Assembly (NCBI GenBank): GCA_938022295.1
Contig: CALIDR010000293.1
Span: 1-24,576 of the forward strand
DNA: 24,576 nt
Reading direction: 5' to 3'
Source of the DNA: an uncultured Burkholderiaceae bacterium
GTDB taxonomy: Bacteria > Pseudomonadota > Gammaproteobacteria > Burkholderiales > Burkholderiaceae_C
A program made the position numbers and the translations under genes. A model generated the notes under the pieces. That model searched no databases. It saw only the letters and a program-made list of their open reading frames with translations, and was not told where the DNA came from. Within the stretch, counting starts at the first letter, position 1. The number at the start of each line of letters is the position of its first letter. Below, one piece after another: positions 22,556 through 24,576 of the stretch.

Positions 22556-23659
22556 TCAGGCGGCCGTCTCGGTCTTCAGCACGCCGCGGCGCATCTGGTC
22601 GAGCTCCATGCTCTCGAACAGCGCCTTGAAGTTGCCCTCGCCGAAGCCCTGGTCGCCCTTGCGCTGGATGAACTCGAAGAAGATCGGCCCGAGCTGGTTC
22701 TCGCTGAAGATCTGCAGCAGCAGCTCGCCCGCCTTGCCGTCGATCAGGATCTTGCGCTTCTTCAGCTCGGCGATGTTCTCGCCGTGGCCGGGGATGCGCT
22801 TGTCGACGAGCTCGTAGTAGGTGTCGATCGTGTCGAGCAGCTTGACGCCGGCGGCGCGCAGGCGGTCGACGGTGGCGATCAGGTCGCTCGAGCCGAGGGC
22901 CACGTGCTGGATGCCCTCGCCGCGGTAGCGGTCGAGGTACTCCTGGATCTGGCCGGCGGTCTCGTTGCCTTCCTCGTTGATCGGGATGCGGATCTTGCCG
23001 CACGGGCTCGTCATCGCCTTGCTCTTGACGCCGGTGACCTGGCCCTCGATGTCGAAGTAGCGGATCTCCTTGAAGTTGAACAGGCGCTCGTAGAACTCGG
23101 CCCACTCGCCCATGCGGCCGCGGTGGACGTTGTGCGTCAGGTGGTCGATGTAGGTCAGGCCGAACCCGGGCGGGTTGAGCGATGCCCCCGGCAGCGGCTC
23201 GAAGTCGACGTCGTAGAAGCCGATGTCGCCGATGTCGCCGGGCTTCTTGCCGCCCTTGCCGCGCCACTTGTCGACGAAGTAGATCAGGCTGTCGCCGATG
23301 CCCTTGATCGCCGGGATGTTCAGCTCGCCCGGGCCGGCGGTGTTGGCGTAGCCCCAGGCGCCGAGCGAGACGGCGCGCTCGTAGGCGGCCTTGGCGTCCT
23401 TCACGCGGAACGCGATCGCGCAGATGCTCGGCCCGTGCAGGCGGGCGAAGCGCTGGGCGAACGAGTCGGGCTCGGCGTTGACGATGAAGTTGATCTCGCC
23501 CTGCCGGTACAGCACCACGTCCTTGTGGCGGTGGCGCGCGATGGCCTGGAAGCCCATGCGCTCGAACAGCGCGCCCATGGCCTTCGGGTCGGGGGCGGCG
23601 TACTCGATGAACTCGAATCCGTCGGTGCCCATCGGGTTGTCCCAGGGGGTGAACTGCAT
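22556..23659 (-). CDS. hppD: 4-hydroxyphenylpyruvate dioxygenase
   Basis: A 367-aa non-heme iron enzyme converting 4-hydroxyphenylpyruvate to homogentisate in tyrosine breakdown. It has two VOC-type domains; the C-terminal one carries the iron ligands His173 (TYIDHLTHNV), His252 (GIQHVAL) and Glu329 (IFFEFIQRKG). The C-terminal gating helix region GFGEGNFKALFESMELDQ is present. Length is normal for the bacterial enzyme. The ATG has AGGAG 7 nt upstream. It leads the hppD-phhA operon and is divergent from the Lrp-type regulator gene. A TACAGT box at 23742-23747 (minus) is a likely -10. Confidence 0.97.
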   Translation of the reverse strand: MQFTPWDNPMGTDGFEFIEYAAPDPKAMGALFERMGFQAIARHRHKDVVLYRQGEINFIVNAEPDSFAQRFARLHGPSICAIAFRVKDAKAAYERAVSLGAWGYANTAGPGELNIPAIKGIGDSLIYFVDKWRGKGGKKPGDIGDIGFYDVDFEPLPGASLNPPGFGLTYIDHLTHNVHRGRMGEWAEFYERLFNFKEIRYFDIEGQVTGVKSKAMTSPCGKIRIPINEEGNETAGQIQEYLDRYRGEGIQHVALGSSDLIATVDRLRAAGVKLLDTIDTYYELVDKRIPGHGENIAELKKRKILIDGKAGELLLQIFSENQLGPIFFEFIQRKGDQGFGEGNFKALFESMELDQMRRGVLKTETAA

Positions 23660-23741
23660 CGTTGGCTCCTCGTCTCGGTGCGGCGGGTGGTCGGGGCGGT
23701 GGCCCACCGGCGGGTGGGACGACGCTGCGATCGAAGTCCGC

Positions 23742-23747
23742 ACTGTA
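23742..23747 (-). promoter_or_regulatory. Candidate -10 box for hppD-phhA
   Basis: TACAGT on the minus strand lies 82 nt before the hppD ATG. The position of its -35 (about 23765-23770) falls inside palindrome 1 of the Lrp-type operators, so a bound regulator would contact this promoter. Confidence 0.45.
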
Positions 23748-23760
23748 GGTTCGCCGATGC

Positions 23761-23773
23761 GCAGGATTCCTGC
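23761..23773. promoter_or_regulatory. Lrp/AsnC-type operator, palindrome 1
   Basis: GCAGGA-T-TCCTGC is a perfect 13-bp palindrome overlapping the -35 region of hppD. A near-identical copy lies 41 bp away. Confidence 0.65.
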
Positions 23774-23801
23774 AAGTTCGTGCCTGCTGCGGGGGCATGG
23801 C

Positions 23802-23814
23802 ACAGGAATCCTGC
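23802..23814. promoter_or_regulatory. Lrp/AsnC-type operator, palindrome 2
   Basis: ACAGGAATCCTGC matches the reverse complement of palindrome 1 at 12 of 13 positions. The centre-to-centre distance is 41 bp, close to four helical turns, so both face the same side of DNA. It abuts the CATAAT box of the regulator gene, as expected for autoregulation. Confidence 0.65.
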
Positions 23815-23819
23815 ATAAT
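23814..23819 (+). promoter_or_regulatory. Candidate -10 box for the Lrp-type gene
   Basis: CATAAT (five of six consensus) ends 7 nt before ATG 23827, which suggests a leaderless transcript. There is no ribosome binding site before either candidate ATG (23818 or 23827). Confidence 0.5.
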
Positions 23820-23826
23820 GGTTTCA

Positions 23827-24309
23827 ATGAGCACACAAGAGAGTCTCGATTCACTCGATCGACGCATTCTTCGTGTGCTGCAGGCGAACGGCCGGATCAC
23901 GTTCGACGACCTCGCGCAGCAGGTGGGGCTTTCGGCGTCGGCGGCGCTGCGGCGCGTGCGCCGGCTCGAGGACGGCGGCGTGATCGCCGGTTACGCGGCC
24001 GTGGTGCCGCCCGAACGGGTCGGGCTGGGACTGACGGCGTACATCAACGTGCGGCTCGAAAAACAGGCCGAGGGCCACAAGCGCACGCCGATGGACCTCT
24101 TTCGCGCCGCCGTGCAGACCTGGCCCGAAGTGATCGAATGCGCCTCGCTGACCGGCGAGATGGACTACCTGCTGCGCGTGGTCGTCGCCGACATGGGGCA
24201 CTATTCGCGCTTCATCATGGACACGCTGCTGAAGCACCCCAGCGTGCAGGACGTGAAGACCAGCTTCGTCCTCGACCGCGTGAAAGCGGCGAGCCCGGTG
24301 CCCGTCTGA
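23827..24309 (+). CDS. Lrp/AsnC family transcriptional regulator
   Basis: A 160-aa regulator. The N-terminal winged helix-turn-helix (about 8-55) has LDSLDRRILRVLQANGRIT and the recognition helix region SASAALRRVRRLEDGGVI. A RAM ligand-binding domain follows (about 65-152) with SLTGEMDYLLRVVV, the segment that contacts amino-acid effectors in this family. The ATG at 23827 is preferred because CATAAT lies just before it; ATG 23818 is in frame and would add three residues. Its divergent placement from hppD-phhA and the paired palindromes between them suggest that it controls tyrosine/phenylalanine degradation and itself, probably with an aromatic amino acid as ligand. Confidence 0.93.
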   Translation: MSTQESLDSLDRRILRVLQANGRITFDDLAQQVGLSASAALRRVRRLEDGGVIAGYAAVVPPERVGLGLTAYINVRLEKQAEGHKRTPMDLFRAAVQTWPEVIECASLTGEMDYLLRVVVADMGHYSRFIMDTLLKHPSVQDVKTSFVLDRVKAASPVPV

Positions 24310-24320
24310 CGTCGGCGGCC

Positions 24321-24576
24321 GTGATCGACGTCGTCGTCCTGTTCTTCCTGCTCGGCGTGTTCGCGCGCCTGGTCGGCAGCGACCTGCGGCTGCCCGAGGC
24401 GCTGTACGAGACGCTGTCGATCTACCTGCTGCTGGCGATCGGGCTCAAGGGGGGGCTGGAGCTCAGTCGCCAGCCGCTGGCCGAGCTCGCCCCGCAGGTG
24501 GCCGCCTGCGCCGCGCTCGGCTTCGCGATCCCGTTCCTGCTCTACCCGGCGCTGCGGCTGCTGCGGCTGGCCAGCG
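24321..24576 (+). CDS. sbtA: SbtA-type sodium-dependent bicarbonate transporter (5' part)
   Basis: The first 85 codons of a membrane protein that runs off the right edge. From GTG 24321 it reads MIDVVVLFFLLGVFARLVGSD, then LRLPEALYETLSIYLLLAIGLKGGLEL and a third hydrophobic segment AACAALGFAIPFLLYPAL. Three membrane helices and the LPEAL...LLLAIGLKGG pattern fit the SbtA/DUF897 bicarbonate permease family. The start lies 11 nt after the Lrp-type stop with no clear ribosome binding site, so it may be co-transcribed. SbtA proteins import bicarbonate with sodium; substrate is inferred from family only. Confidence 0.75.
   Translation, partial: MIDVVVLFFLLGVFARLVGSDLRLPEALYETLSIYLLLAIGLKGGLELSRQPLAELAPQVAACAALGFAIPFLLYPALRLLRLAS

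Noticed and set aside
21633..23900. A 755-aa frame ending as PhhA
   Set aside because: The upstream part is an alternate frame of hppD; the natural start with a ribosome binding site is ATG 22541.
1..24576. CRISPR arrays, insertion sequences, tRNA/rRNA genes, prophage or plasmid functions
   Set aside because: No regularly spaced repeats, transposase or integrase motifs, or structural RNA signatures were seen on either strand.

Overview
This is a 24.6-kb stretch of a very GC-rich chromosome. Gene order and protein families point to a betaproteobacterium of the order Burkholderiales: metX-metW, adjacent hppD-phhA, PhhA-type phenylalanine hydroxylase, and many promoters of the CTAGAAT/CTACAAT type close to start codons. 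A PpsR-type regulator in an operon with a bacteriophytochrome suggests a phototrophic or formerly phototrophic relative of Rubrivivax-like bacteria. That is an inference; no photosynthesis structural genes are in the window. I see no insertion sequence, prophage, CRISPR array, tRNA or rRNA. Coding density is high and composition looks uniform, so this reads as core chromosome with one light-sensing cassette.

Layout. (1) 1-1327, minus strand: a YdcS-type polyamine-binding protein, with a possible start of the next gene at the window edge. (2) 1328-1861: a 534-bp intergenic region with a strong sigma-54 promoter match and a long inverted repeat, upstream of the stress-kinase operon prkA(yeaG)-yeaH-spoVR (1862-6637). 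(3) 6638-10327: ppsR and a kinase-less bacteriophytochrome with overlapping stop and start. Heme oxygenase bphO converges on it from the other strand, 16 nt downstream of a D-lactate dehydrogenase-type flavoprotein. Together these form a biliverdin-making, red-light-sensing, PpsR-output module. (4) 12529-13104: PduO-type cobalamin adenosyltransferase, convergent with a small conserved-looking gene. (5) 13485-14812, minus strand: DAHP synthase aroG behind a complete transcription attenuator with a Phe-rich leader peptide. (6) 14865-18476, minus strand: ilvA, tldD and a MipA/OmpV outer-membrane protein. (7) 18544-20396: metX-metW behind a SAM-II riboswitch followed by an intrinsic terminator. 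(8) 20451-21611: a VOC protein and a YdfG-type dehydrogenase. (9) 21633-23659, minus strand: hppD-phhA (Phe to Tyr and onward to homogentisate), divergent from an Lrp/AsnC regulator. Two copies of one palindrome lie between them. (10) 24321-end: start of an SbtA-type bicarbonate transporter.

The most notable observations are the PpsR/phytochrome/heme-oxygenase cassette, with a cysteine-free PpsR; the Phe-leader attenuator on aroG; the SAM-II riboswitch with its own terminator; the sigma-54 promoter plus inverted repeat before prkA; the paired Lrp-type operators; and a recurring arrangement in which a -10 box ends 6-7 nt before a start codon that lacks a ribosome binding site, which suggests leaderless transcripts. 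All functional calls come from reading the sequence and remembered family features; no database search was run.
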